The notes: generated from the letters alone by a model not told the origin. DNA of 64,000 nt from Neobacillus piezotolerans (GCF_003362805.1 NZ_QNQT01000010.1:26546-90545), one strand, 5' to 3'. Positions 37,756 to 46,348 are shown, counted from the first letter of the stretch. Program-made: numbers and translations.

Positions 37756-38472
37756 TTACTCCTGTGGAATGCTCCTAAGCATATATCCCAGGCCTGGGTA
37801 GGTTGCGATATAATCTTCTTTTGTGCCGAGGGCGTCCTTAAGCTTTTTCCTGATCCTCGCGATGCCAACGCGCAGGTAATCGATATCATCTCGGTATTGC
37901 GGCCCCCAAACTTCGGACAGCAATGTCTCATGGGGAACAACCTTATCAAGGTTCAGGGAAAGGATTTCCATGACGGAATATTCGGTATGGGTTAGCTTGA
38001 ACTCCTTGTCCCTAATCCAGCAACGGCTGCTGCCCATATCGATGGTCAGTTCCCCGGTCCGGACCACGGATGTCTGGGTCTTCTTCGTTTCTGAATTGGC
38101 TGCCGACTGGCTTCTCCGCAAAACGGCATTAACCCTGGCGAAAAGCTCATCAAGCGAAAACGGTTTTGTTAGGTAGTCATCCGCCCCGACATTCAGCCCC
38201 TGGACCTTATCCTTCGGGTTGCTCCTTGCTGTCAGCATGATGACCGGAACATCCGAGAACTTTCGCAGTTTCTCCAAAACAAAGAAGCCATCCTGCCCGG
38301 GCATCATAATGTCGAGCAGGATCAAATCGGGCGAAATGAGGTCGAACTTCTCGAATAATTCATCACCCGAGGTAACTGTCGAAACTTCATACCCTATCGA
38401 TTTCAGATTCGCGGATACGAATCTGAGAATTTTCAATTCATCGTCAACAATGCAAATCTTTTGGTTTTTCAC
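37756..38472 (-). CDS. OmpR/PhoB-family response regulator
   Basis: Response regulator of 238 residues. The receiver domain has the acid pair VDDE, the phosphoacceptor Asp in LILLDIMMPG, the conserved Thr/Ser in VIMLTARSN and Lys in LTKPFS. The winged-helix DNA-binding domain (about 130-235) has LTHTEYSVMEILSLN, ETLLSEVWG and VGIARIRKKL with the typical TYPGLGYML end. The start is taken as the GTG at 38472, one base after the kinase stop and with AAGGAG nine bases upstream; a longer upstream frame overlaps the kinase. Target genes are inferred to be fdrA and the MFS gene. Confidence 0.9.
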   Translation of the reverse strand: MKNQKICIVDDELKILRFVSANLKSIGYEVSTVTSGDELFEKFDLISPDLILLDIMMPGQDGFFVLEKLRKFSDVPVIMLTARSNPKDKVQGLNVGADDYLTKPFSLDELFARVNAVLRRSQSAANSETKKTQTSVVRTGELTIDMGSSRCWIRDKEFKLTHTEYSVMEILSLNLDKVVPHETLLSEVWGPQYRDDIDYLRVGIARIRKKLKDALGTKEDYIATYPGLGYMLRSIPQE

Positions 38473-38473
38473 C

Positions 38474-41116
38474 TTATTCTTCTCCTTCCTTTTCAGGAAA
38501 ATATAACGTAAAGACACTGCCGTTCCCAGGATTGCTTTGGACCTTTATTTTTCCTTCATGGGCTTCCATGATGCCTGTGCAAATCGCAAGGCCAAGTCCC
38601 GTTCCGCCAGTCCTCCTTGTCGCCGTTACATCAACCTGATAAAAACGGTTGAAAATCTTCTCCAGCTGGTCATCCGATATGCCAATTCCATTATCAGCCA
38701 CCGAAATCGTGGTATAGCCTTCTTCCCGGTCGAGGGTAATGACGATTGTCTTTGGGCTTGAATCATTGTACCGAAGCGCATTGGTTATTAAATTGATAAG
38801 CACTTGCTGGACGCGCATTTTATCCGCGAAAAATGTAAAGCCTTCCCTAAGCCGGTTATCGAACGTAAGGATGGCATCTTCCGTCAGCTGCTCCGGAATG
38901 AGTTCCATGGATAGCTCAATGATGTGGTCGGCGCGGATTGTATTCCGCTCCACATACATTGTACCGGAATCTATTTTTGAAATATCGAGCCAATCATTCA
39001 CAAGATGTTCAATCCGTTCAATATCCTCGTGGACTCCTTCCAAAATTTCCTGCTTGAATTCTGGATCCCACTCCACTTCGGAACGAAGCAATGTTTCAAC
39101 GCCGCCTTTAATGGTCGTGATTGGCGTCTTGAATTCGTGGGAGGTCAGCGAAATCAGATTGTTTTTCAACAGGTCGATTTCTTCTTCTTTCGTAATGTCC
39201 CGAAGCACGAGCCCTTCGCCAATTTCCTCTTCATCGAGCATGACAGAAAAGTTGTGGAGTAAATAATATTTGGATTTTTTGGATGACTGCTTATACTCAA
39301 GCTTCAGTTCCCCTATGTCATCCGCGAAAAAAGCTGTCAAATCTTCCTTATCCACATCGAACAGCAGCAAAAGCCGGTTAAAAACATCGTCGAAATTGGC
39401 GAGAACTTTTTCGCCCACTCCAACTTCATCCCCTTGTTTGCCGCTGTCTTCAAGCGAGACCACATTCAGGAAGAATTCATTCACATATTCAACTTCTTTT
39501 TGGTTATTCAAAAGCATCAGGCCTTCGGACATACTCTCAAGAACAGCCTTAAGTACGGCATGCTTGTTCCTTGTCTCTTCAAACAGGAACTTGTTCTGGA
39601 GCATGACGGCCAGCGAGCCGGCAAATGTACGGAGGAATTCCTGGTCGCTTACAGTGATGGACTGCCTTCCGGAAAGGTCTACCACCAGGAAACCGCGATT
39701 ATTTTTTTCGATTTGGATTGGTTCCATGTACTGCTGCTCACCAACCATATGGCTGTTTAAATAGTGCATTAAATTTTGGTTTGTGAAGATCCTCCTGTTG
39801 GTTACTGCAAGATCGTTAAAACAAACATGGATCGAGTAGTCCATGAATTGTTCAATTTCCTGAAGGCAATATTGAATGAAATGGGCAAGATCCTTATCGG
39901 TCGAAACCGAAGTGATTAGTTTATTGACCGCTTTTAGCTCGGAATTCTTCTTTTCGAGAATGCCTGTCCGTTCCTGAACCCTCGCCTCAAGCTCCCTGTT
40001 CAGCTTCATCAAACCTCTTTTATTTTTTTCAACTTCGTCAATCATATTATTAAAATAATAGAAAAGCTCTTTCATTTCTTTTGGTCCCTGGATCTTCTGG
40101 GGCTTCGAATCCTTTTCCTTAACCCCCTTTGTATAATCCTTAATGTAATCCAGCAGCCTATGGATTGATTTTTCAAGCCTATTCGTTAGGACGAGGGATA
40201 CGCCAACCATGACGAAAGCTGTAAGAAGAAGGAACACCAGGATGGTCATAATGGCATTCTTATATGTTTTTGTAATTACATCGGTAGGTTTGGCAACCCA
40301 GACGGTCCAATTAAGAGGCGAAACTTTTTCATAGGTAATATAAATATTCTCGCTTGGGTCCTTCAGGTTGAAAAAACGGCTTCCCCGATCTGCTTTATTG
40401 GAATCGATGTATCCCGCAATCTCGGATTTCGAAAGATTGACAAGCTCCCTCCTAGGATCGAAACGGGGATGGACGATAACATTCTTTTCCTGGTCAATGA
40501 CTACCGTATACCCTTCTTCTCCAAAGTTCCGCCTTTGGATGTGCTCGCCCAAAGCATTCAAGTCGAGCGCGCCGAGTACATAGCCAATCATTTCCTCCTT
40601 TTCATCCAGGAGCGGGGACACAATTGTGACCAGAAGCATGTCGGTTCCTCCCCGGCCATGGAAAACGGGGGAAACAACCGTTTTCTTTGTTTTTAACAAT
40701 TCCTTATAATACGACCGATCGCTGAAATTGAGATTTCCCCTTTTGGCACCATCGGTATATACTTCCGGATAAAAAACGAGGGATTGGCCCCTTGTGTCGC
40801 CGACATACATATTGACGAAACCGGGATAATTCGTCTTTATATCCTTCAGTTGTGATTGAATTGCCTGCATGTCGCCTTCTTTAAAAAGCCGCCCCGCATT
40901 CAGTGCTTCGGTCTGGATGACTTTTTTATGTTCCGATACATAATTGCTAATATAATCGGCGAGAAATTTCGTTGTTTTCGACTGGCTCTTTTGATTTTCA
41001 TTCACCAGCGAAGATAATTGATAGATCTGGAAAACTCCAAGAAACGCAATCGAGAAAAAAGCGATAGTTAAAAAGGAATATATCAGTTCTTTTTTAAATG
41101 AGCGGGCTTCCTTCAT
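38474..41116 (-). CDS. dCache-HAMP-PAS sensor histidine kinase
   Basis: Membrane sensor kinase of 880 residues from the ATG at 41116, which follows GGGGAGGG. In order: membrane segment (about 10-32), extracellular dCache domain (about 36-290, with NFSDRSYYKELLKTKKTVVS), second membrane segment (about 293-317) and HAMP (318-370). A coiled coil (370-405), GAF-like region (about 410-545) and PAS-like region (550-660) follow. HisKA has the phosphoacceptor in SLTSHEFKTPITTIKGG, and HATPase_c has NLITNALRYND, DNGIGI and GGTGLGLAI. dCache domains usually bind small carboxylates, amino acids or purines, so an external ligand is likely. The kinase gene precedes its regulator, one base apart. Confidence 0.9.
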   Translation of the reverse strand: MKEARSFKKELIYSFLTIAFFSIAFLGVFQIYQLSSLVNENQKSQSKTTKFLADYISNYVSEHKKVIQTEALNAGRLFKEGDMQAIQSQLKDIKTNYPGFVNMYVGDTRGQSLVFYPEVYTDGAKRGNLNFSDRSYYKELLKTKKTVVSPVFHGRGGTDMLLVTIVSPLLDEKEEMIGYVLGALDLNALGEHIQRRNFGEEGYTVVIDQEKNVIVHPRFDPRRELVNLSKSEIAGYIDSNKADRGSRFFNLKDPSENIYITYEKVSPLNWTVWVAKPTDVITKTYKNAIMTILVFLLLTAFVMVGVSLVLTNRLEKSIHRLLDYIKDYTKGVKEKDSKPQKIQGPKEMKELFYYFNNMIDEVEKNKRGLMKLNRELEARVQERTGILEKKNSELKAVNKLITSVSTDKDLAHFIQYCLQEIEQFMDYSIHVCFNDLAVTNRRIFTNQNLMHYLNSHMVGEQQYMEPIQIEKNNRGFLVVDLSGRQSITVSDQEFLRTFAGSLAVMLQNKFLFEETRNKHAVLKAVLESMSEGLMLLNNQKEVEYVNEFFLNVVSLEDSGKQGDEVGVGEKVLANFDDVFNRLLLLFDVDKEDLTAFFADDIGELKLEYKQSSKKSKYYLLHNFSVMLDEEEIGEGLVLRDITKEEEIDLLKNNLISLTSHEFKTPITTIKGGVETLLRSEVEWDPEFKQEILEGVHEDIERIEHLVNDWLDISKIDSGTMYVERNTIRADHIIELSMELIPEQLTEDAILTFDNRLREGFTFFADKMRVQQVLINLITNALRYNDSSPKTIVITLDREEGYTTISVADNGIGISDDQLEKIFNRFYQVDVTATRRTGGTGLGLAICTGIMEAHEGKIKVQSNPGNGSVFTLYFPEKEGEE

Positions 41117-41364
41117 CTTCCGCCCTCCCCTTTGATAATTAAAAAAAGTGGACACACCCGTTTACGCTTGACAGGACTGGCATGAAACAACTGCTTTAAG
41201 CTGCTTCCAAGCGGCTTTGCGGCGAGCTGAGGACAACTTTCCGAACTTACTGTAGTGCAGGAGCCATACAAATTTTTTCATTCTTTTATTAATAAAAAGG
41301 CATCCGCCCAAGCTTTAGTGTATAACTAACCCCGGACAGATACCATGTTCTTTTGAAAATGTGC

Positions 41365-42303
41365 TTATTTTGTAATATGCGTGCCTGCTTTACCTTCCAT
41401 GGCCAGGTCAGCCTGATCCAGTGAGCAAATGATGGCGCGGCCGCCCTGCTCCGCGAATTTAATGGCAGCCTCCATTTTCGGCCCCATGCTTCCCGCAGAA
41501 AATTGGCCATCTTCAACATATCTTTTCGCTTCCTCTAGAGTAACATGAGTCAACGCTTTCTGGTCAGGCTTTCCATAATTTACATAGACATTCTGTACAT
41601 CCGTCAAAATCATGAATACATCTGATTTAACTTCCTCCGCAAGCCTGAAACCGCTGCGGTCTTTGTCGATGACCGCTTCAATCCCGGTAAGTGTGCCGTC
41701 TTCGTTTTTGACGACCGGTATCCCTCCGCCGCCAGCCGCGATAACGATTACGCGGTCATCGGTCAATTTTTTAATAATATCTGAGCCGAGAATCGACTTT
41801 GGCATTGGGGAAGCGACAACACGCCTCCAACCACGGCCGGCGTCTTCCTTGACAACCCAGTTCTTTTCCTCGGCAAGTTCCTTCGCTTCTTCTTCCGAGA
41901 AGAAAACGCCAATTGGCTTAGAAGGATCCTCGAATGCCGGATCATCCTTTGAAACTTCTGTTTCCGTCAACAGGCTGACAACTGGGTTGTCGAGTCCAAG
42001 TTTGCGGAGCTCGTTTTTTAATGTCTGCTCCATCATATAGCCGATAAAACCCTGTGATTCAGCGCTGCACACATCAAGCGGGAATGGAGGAACGACATCC
42101 TTCGCTTCCTCATTTTGGCGGAGAATGTTGCCAACCTGAGGCCCGTTTCCGTGGGTTACGATGACAGTATGGCCATTTTTAACGATGCGTGCGATGATTT
42201 CGCTGCTTTTTTGGACATTCTGAAGCTGATTTTCATAGGTTGCTTCCTGTTTTGGCTGCAGGATGGCGTTCCCGCCCAATGCGACGACTACCTTTTGTGA
42301 CAT
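41365..42303 (-). CDS. arcC: carbamate kinase
   Basis: Transfers phosphate from carbamoyl phosphate to ADP, giving ATP, CO2 and ammonia; 312 residues. Family motifs are VVALGGNAIL at the N-terminus, VTHGNGPQVGNIL, VIAAGGGGIPVV, the DKDRSGFRLAEEV segment and a C-terminal GSMGPKMEAAIKFAEQGGRAII. An AGGAGG-like site (CGGAGGAA) precedes the ATG. There is no arginine deiminase or ornithine carbamoyltransferase nearby; its neighbours are DUF1116 and FdrA. It is separated from DUF1116 by a terminator and a dispersed repeat, and I see no clear promoter of its own, so it may depend on read-through. Confidence 0.95.
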   Translation of the reverse strand: MSQKVVVALGGNAILQPKQEATYENQLQNVQKSSEIIARIVKNGHTVIVTHGNGPQVGNILRQNEEAKDVVPPFPLDVCSAESQGFIGYMMEQTLKNELRKLGLDNPVVSLLTETEVSKDDPAFEDPSKPIGVFFSEEEAKELAEEKNWVVKEDAGRGWRRVVASPMPKSILGSDIIKKLTDDRVIVIAAGGGGIPVVKNEDGTLTGIEAVIDKDRSGFRLAEEVKSDVFMILTDVQNVYVNYGKPDQKALTHVTLEEAKRYVEDGQFSAGSMGPKMEAAIKFAEQGGRAIICSLDQADLAMEGKAGTHITK

Positions 42304-42324
42304 GGATAAATTCCTCCGTTTATT

Positions 42325-42428
42325 AAGAAAAGCGCAAGCGCCCGTTCAGCGGCGTATGGAGTGGAGGCCCCAATGTTGACTTATCGTAGCGAGGTGACCA
42401 AAGCACACTAGGCGCTAGAGCTAGACAA
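42325..42428 (+). repeat. bcr-like intergenic repeat upstream of arcC
   Basis: Begins AGAAAAGCGCAAGCGCCCGT, contains ATGTTGACTTATCGTA and ends AGGCGCTAGAGCTAGACAAA. Aligns along most of its length with the copy after dnaK (31128-31276, opposite strand), with one internal stretch shorter here. It contains no ORF. Confidence 0.8.
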
Positions 42429-42451
42429 ATTTTATACATTCTTATCTTTCA

Positions 42452-42490
42452 ATAAAGGAAAAGAGGAATATTATTGGAGATATTCCTCAT
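42452..42490 (-). terminator. terminator of fdrA-DUF1116
   Basis: Minus-strand perfect 9-bp arms GAGGAATAT and ATATTCCTC with an 8-nt loop, then TTTTCCTTT, about 28 bp after the DUF1116 stop. Confidence 0.8.
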
Positions 42491-42515
42491 TTTCCAGTTG
42501 TATTTTCCTAGCTTG

Positions 42516-43790
42516 TTATTCTTCCGGATCAAACAGGCCCAATTTGATCGCATAGGCTTCCAGTGCTTTTTCAAAGCATCCTATTGGAGCGCGGACGGTT
42601 CCCGCGCCAACCTGGCCTACTCCCGCTTTCTTGTGGGCAATGCCGGTGTTGATAACTGGTTCAATCCCGGTTTCGACTACCTTCCTAGCGTCAATCCCTA
42701 GGCATGTTCCTTGGAAATCCCATGTTGGAATCGTAAAGTTGCTGTTTTGGTCGATGCAGATTTCCATCATTTCATTGCTAGTGGAAAGTGCGTCCTGGAA
42801 TCCGCCGGCACCGACAAATCGTGTTACGCCAGGCGCCGCGATCATCGCCATTCCGCCGACTCCAAAAGTTTCAGTAATCGCGCTGTCCCCGATATCCGGG
42901 TTGGCGTCGTCCTGGGAATAACCGGTGAAGAAAAGTCCCTGCGGTGTGTTTACGGGAGCGGTAAACCACTCATCGCCCATGCCGCTGATGCGGATTCCGA
43001 AATCCTTCCCATTTCGGCACATTGCTGTTACAACTGTACCTTCCTGGATTGTTCTCGCTCCGTCAAGGACAGCCTTGCTAGTTGCCATCATGATATTCAG
43101 GAAGAACTGGTCCGTATCGGCAAGGAACTTGATGACTGCTTTTTTGTCATTGTCATCGATGTCCAGCTCAACGATGTACGGGCTGATTTCTTTTAGGAAA
43201 ATAAGTGAAGCGGCAATGTTCCGCTGGTGGAACTCATCTCCCATCGTAATCGCTTTTGCGATGATAACGTTCATGTTCAGTCCGTTTTCAGTGAGCTTCA
43301 GCGCTTTGGAGATGGTTGGTCCCAAAACATTCTGCATCCACTTAAGGCGATTGATAACTTCGTCGGAAAAAGCGCCAAAGCGGAGCACTTTCCCAATTCC
43401 TTCGTTCATGATGCAGTAAGCTTCATTTCCTTCAGAACGGTTTTCAACGACGAAAACCGGCATATTCGCGGAGGTGATTCCTCCCATTGGGCCAACGGCG
43501 TTGACGTGGTGGCAAGGGATGAATTTCACTTCGCCGTTTTCAAGCGCGCGGACCGCTTCTTCTTCGGTTTCCGCCCAGCCTTCGAAAAGGGAAGCGCCGA
43601 TGCAGGAGCCCTGCATGGGGCCGGTCATGTCTTCCCACTTGATTGGCGGTCCCGCGTGAAGGAGGACTTTGCCTTCGTTTAATTCTTTAATTTTTTCCTT
43701 TGCAGGCACAACATCGACAAGGAATGGAGCTGATCCTGAAATTTTTTCAATAACTGCCTTGTTTGCTTCATCCATAGATTTGTATTGCAT
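42516..43790 (-). CDS. DUF1116 protein (YlbE/YahG family), putative carbamoyltransferase component
   Basis: A 424-residue DUF1116 protein. The ATG at 43790 follows GGGAGGATTCTTC. Conserved family segments include HAGPPIKWEDMTGPMQGSCIGA and the Gly-rich ITSANMPVFVVENR. Other conserved stretches are EFHQRNIAASLIFLKEISPYI, GTVVTAMCRNGKDFGIRISG and PTWDFQGTCLGIDARKVVETG. In E. coli the homologue YlbE (AllG) is one of the three proteins described as oxamate transcarbamylase in the allantoin pathway, with FdrA (AllF) and YlbF (AllH). YahG is a paralogue in another such cluster. It lies 49 bp after fdrA in one operon. I infer a carbamoyl-transfer role; the substrate is unknown. Confidence 0.88.
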   Translation of the reverse strand: MQYKSMDEANKAVIEKISGSAPFLVDVVPAKEKIKELNEGKVLLHAGPPIKWEDMTGPMQGSCIGASLFEGWAETEEEAVRALENGEVKFIPCHHVNAVGPMGGITSANMPVFVVENRSEGNEAYCIMNEGIGKVLRFGAFSDEVINRLKWMQNVLGPTISKALKLTENGLNMNVIIAKAITMGDEFHQRNIAASLIFLKEISPYIVELDIDDNDKKAVIKFLADTDQFFLNIMMATSKAVLDGARTIQEGTVVTAMCRNGKDFGIRISGMGDEWFTAPVNTPQGLFFTGYSQDDANPDIGDSAITETFGVGGMAMIAAPGVTRFVGAGGFQDALSTSNEMMEICIDQNSNFTIPTWDFQGTCLGIDARKVVETGIEPVINTGIAHKKAGVGQVGAGTVRAPIGCFEKALEAYAIKLGLFDPEE

Positions 43791-43839
43791 GAAGAATCCT
43801 CCCAATCATTATAGTTTGGTTACAATCCTGTATAGCAAC

Positions 43840-45588
43840 TTATTTAAGCAGGCTTAAGATTTTCCTCATTTTCGCGTTTCCTCCAGCAACCGGCCTCCAG
43901 TCAAACTGAACGACCCGTCCCCCGAAAGCGGTAATTGAATTTGTAAAACTTTTAAGGCCTACGTTAATCACGGCTGGCTTATTGTTCACGAGTGCTTCCA
44001 TTTCCTTTGAAACTTCAAGGTTGAATCCTCTTGCCGGCACGGCCGATTCAACGTGGGCTTTCTCCACATCGTTAACCTTTTGGCCTACGATGGCAAGCGC
44101 GGTGCGAACAGCCTGGTTATTGCTGTCCTTTAAAATGATTCCTGCTTCGGTGAGAAGTTTCTTTTGCTCCTGGTAGTCTTGTGGATCGTTTTCGGTTCCA
44201 CAGACAGATGCAACGACATGGATCTTCCTGCCTTGTTCTTTTGCATGGGAAACAGCCTTATTAATCGATGGCAACAATGCGCTGGCCATATCATCATGCG
44301 ATCCGTAGCCAAGAACCAAATCGAGGAGGATGACTGCGGTGTGTTCATCTGCGGCAGCCTCTTCAATAAACCTGGCGCGTGTTTCAGGGTCGATCATTGG
44401 GTGTGGCTTTCCTTGGGTGTACTTATCATCACCAAGGTCTACAACAACATGGCCGTCATGCTTTAAGACATAGCCGTCTTCGTTCTTAATATCCGTTCCA
44501 AGTCCAAGCGCGTCGGAAATAAGCACAGCAGCCTCAGAGGCAAGGGTACCGCCAGAGTAAAGGCCTTTGATTGCTGTTTGTCCTGGCTTTAGGTCAATAT
44601 TGTCCACTTCATAGGAGCCGGCATTATAATCCGGTTTTACTTCGTTTCCTTTCGCAAGGTCTACAGCAATCCGCGCGGTTTCTTCCAATGTATATGCTTG
44701 ATAGACATTTCCTTCATACTGTGCAGGTTTTTCGCCAAGGAAAATCGCGACTACAGGTTTTGAGACAGCTTGAAGCAGGTCGACAACTTCATTGCGGACT
44801 TCTTTTGCGGGCGGCTTGGAAATGACACAAATCACCTCAGTTTGCCTGTGGGCTTCCAGAGAGCGGATTCCGTCCATCATCGTGATTGCCCCAACCGGTT
44901 CTTTCAAATCGCGCCCGCCGGTGCCGATTGCATGGCTTACGCCTTCGCCAAGGCGGTCAATGATTGCGGTTACTTCCTGGATTCCTGTACCGGAAGCTCC
45001 GACAATTCCAATTCTGCCTTTGTTGATAACATTGGCGAAAGCAATCGGGATGCCATCCAGAATGCCTGTACCACAATCCGGACCCATTACAAGAAGGCCT
45101 TTTTCATGGGCTTTTTTCTTAAGCCTTACTTCTTCTTCAAGCGAGACGTTATCACTGAAAATGAAGGGGTGCAAGCCCAGATCAAGCGCTTTATCCGCTT
45201 CTTCGGCTGCATAAGTTCCAGGAACCGAAATGAGCGCCACAGTCGCTTCCGGAAGCGCCTTTATGGCCCTGTCCCATGTCCTGACTGTTTCAAATTCATT
45301 GCCTTTATTCGTCATTGCCTGGTTTTGCAGATATTGTTCAACCTTTTCAAGAACTTCATCAATCTTCTTTTCATCATCCGTGTCGATTACAATCGCCATA
45401 TCGTTTGGCTGGGCTGCTTCCAATTCTTCAGAGTGCAATCCCGCCGCTTTAAAAATATCTTTGTTCGCAGGCGTTCCCATCATGATCTGCGCCTTGTTGA
45501 TGCCTTCAGTAGCTGAAATCGCATTTGTCAACAACATGAGGTTGATTGAATCTTGATAGGAATTCTTTTTAATAATCGTATAAATCAC
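43840..45588 (-). CDS. fdrA: FdrA family protein (acyl-CoA synthetase-like), putative carbamoyltransferase subunit
   Basis: An FdrA homologue, 582 residues from the GTG at 45588 (MIYTIIKKNSYQDSINLM). A GGGGTGAT lies upstream; the longer frame has no support. The N-terminal regulatory-like domain is followed by two succinyl-CoA-synthetase-like modules. The first is a CoA-binding-type Rossmann region with GPDCGTGILDGIPIAFANV, GRIGIVGASGTGIQEVTAII and AIGTGGRDLKEPVGAITMM. The second is a CoA-ligase-like module (LKPGQTAIKGLYSGGTLASE, VILLDLVLGYGSHDDMASAL). E. coli FdrA (AllF) works with YlbE and YlbF in oxamate carbamoyl transfer. Here it leads the fdrA-DUF1116 operon and carries a distinctive promoter element. 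A YlbF (DUF2877) partner is not in the window. Confidence 0.9.
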   Translation of the reverse strand: MIYTIIKKNSYQDSINLMLLTNAISATEGINKAQIMMGTPANKDIFKAAGLHSEELEAAQPNDMAIVIDTDDEKKIDEVLEKVEQYLQNQAMTNKGNEFETVRTWDRAIKALPEATVALISVPGTYAAEEADKALDLGLHPFIFSDNVSLEEEVRLKKKAHEKGLLVMGPDCGTGILDGIPIAFANVINKGRIGIVGASGTGIQEVTAIIDRLGEGVSHAIGTGGRDLKEPVGAITMMDGIRSLEAHRQTEVICVISKPPAKEVRNEVVDLLQAVSKPVVAIFLGEKPAQYEGNVYQAYTLEETARIAVDLAKGNEVKPDYNAGSYEVDNIDLKPGQTAIKGLYSGGTLASEAAVLISDALGLGTDIKNEDGYVLKHDGHVVVDLGDDKYTQGKPHPMIDPETRARFIEEAAADEHTAVILLDLVLGYGSHDDMASALLPSINKAVSHAKEQGRKIHVVASVCGTENDPQDYQEQKKLLTEAGIILKDSNNQAVRTALAIVGQKVNDVEKAHVESAVPARGFNLEVSKEMEALVNNKPAVINVGLKSFTNSITAFGGRVVQFDWRPVAGGNAKMRKILSLLK

Positions 45589-45686
45589 TTTTCTATCACC
45601 CCGGTTAATAAATTTTAAGCTTATTGCCCTCGAGGCTGGCCGAAAATAGCAAACCAAATAAAAGGACAAACCCTGACTTCATTTGA

Positions 45687-45750
45687 AGTATAGTCCTTCC
45701 AGGATTGCAATCGAATAAAATTGAAATGGGTTACATTGCAAAAATATTAA
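45687..45750 (-). promoter_or_regulatory. fdrA promoter with TGCAAT-box element shared with the MFS gene
   Basis: Minus strand, in order: TTTAATATTTTTGCAATG (box 1 TGCAAT 45735-45740), AATTTTATTCG (45712-45722), box 2 TGCAAT (45704-45709), 11 bp, TATACT as -10 (45687-45692). The box-2 to -10 distance equals that at the MFS promoter, and box 1 to box 2 differs by one base. Confidence 0.7.
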
Positions 45751-45918
45751 ATTTTTAGCTTTTTTCCTTAATTTAGTGTAAATCATGCTGCTCCGCGATT
45801 TCCGAACCGTTCAGAGGAAAAGGTGCGGCGGCATTCACAAAGGACAAAACGGATAATGCCCGCCAAAAAATGAGGTTCATTCGTGGACTTTTGGGAACAG
45901 TTTTTCTTGCGGGAAAAA

Positions 45919-45999
45919 ATATCCAGGTTTTCGAGGCACTTATCCGGGTTTTCACGCCACTTATCCGGGTTTTCGGACAACTTATCCGGGTTTGTAATT
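45919..45999. repeat. 21-bp tandem repeat (NPDK-type), about four units
   Basis: Units ATATCCAGGTTTTCGAGGC, ACTTATCCGGGTTTTCACGCC, ACTTATCCGGGTTTTCGGACA and ACTTATCCGGGTTTGTAATT follow each other directly. On the minus strand they would read as repeated NPDK peptides, a pattern I know from many small doubtful Bacillaceae ORFs. The surrounding 45751-46218 has no gene I can support. Confidence 0.85.
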
Positions 46000-46218
46000 A
46001 TCCTGTCACCTTTCCAACTCCCGGCACCCCGGTTACCTACCCATTCAAGGTGGCAATAGGTGAACAAACTGCAAGTTTTATAAGAGCACACACTTCAAAA
46101 CAGGGCATCTGTTTTTTAAAACTGGCTGGCTCTTCGGCAACTCGCTTGCAAACCCGTGATGAACGAACCCCCTGTTGGAAAAAAACTCGCTTAATCGCAT
46201 AAAAGCTTCCTTAACCGG

Positions 46219-46293
46219 AACAAAATGCGCGAGCGCCTTCGAGACACAAAGATCGTGTGTCTCTGCGATGATAATTCTTAGGAGTTTTCCTTG
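46219..46293 (+). repeat. dispersed hairpin repeat, copy A
   Basis: Conserved left flank AACAAAATGCGCGAGCGCC, a hairpin GAGACAC-loop-GTGTCTC, and conserved right flank TGCGATGATAATTCTTAGGA. It matches 63886-63965 in reverse orientation, but there the hairpin stem is different in sequence and still paired. No ORF inside. Confidence 0.75.
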
Positions 46294-46348
46294 GTGTCCC
46301 TGCGATTCTATTTCTGGACAATGTCCGATATTATAGTTGTCCTTACCA

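Noticed and set aside
45919..45999. Possible CRISPR array
   Set aside because: Units are directly adjacent with no unique spacers and a 21-bp period, and there are no cas genes; it is a tandem repeat.
45783..46091. 102-codon minus-strand frame with repeated NPDK peptides
   Set aside because: The frame is a by-product of the 21-bp tandem repeat, lacks a convincing ribosome binding site, and shows no family outside such repeats.
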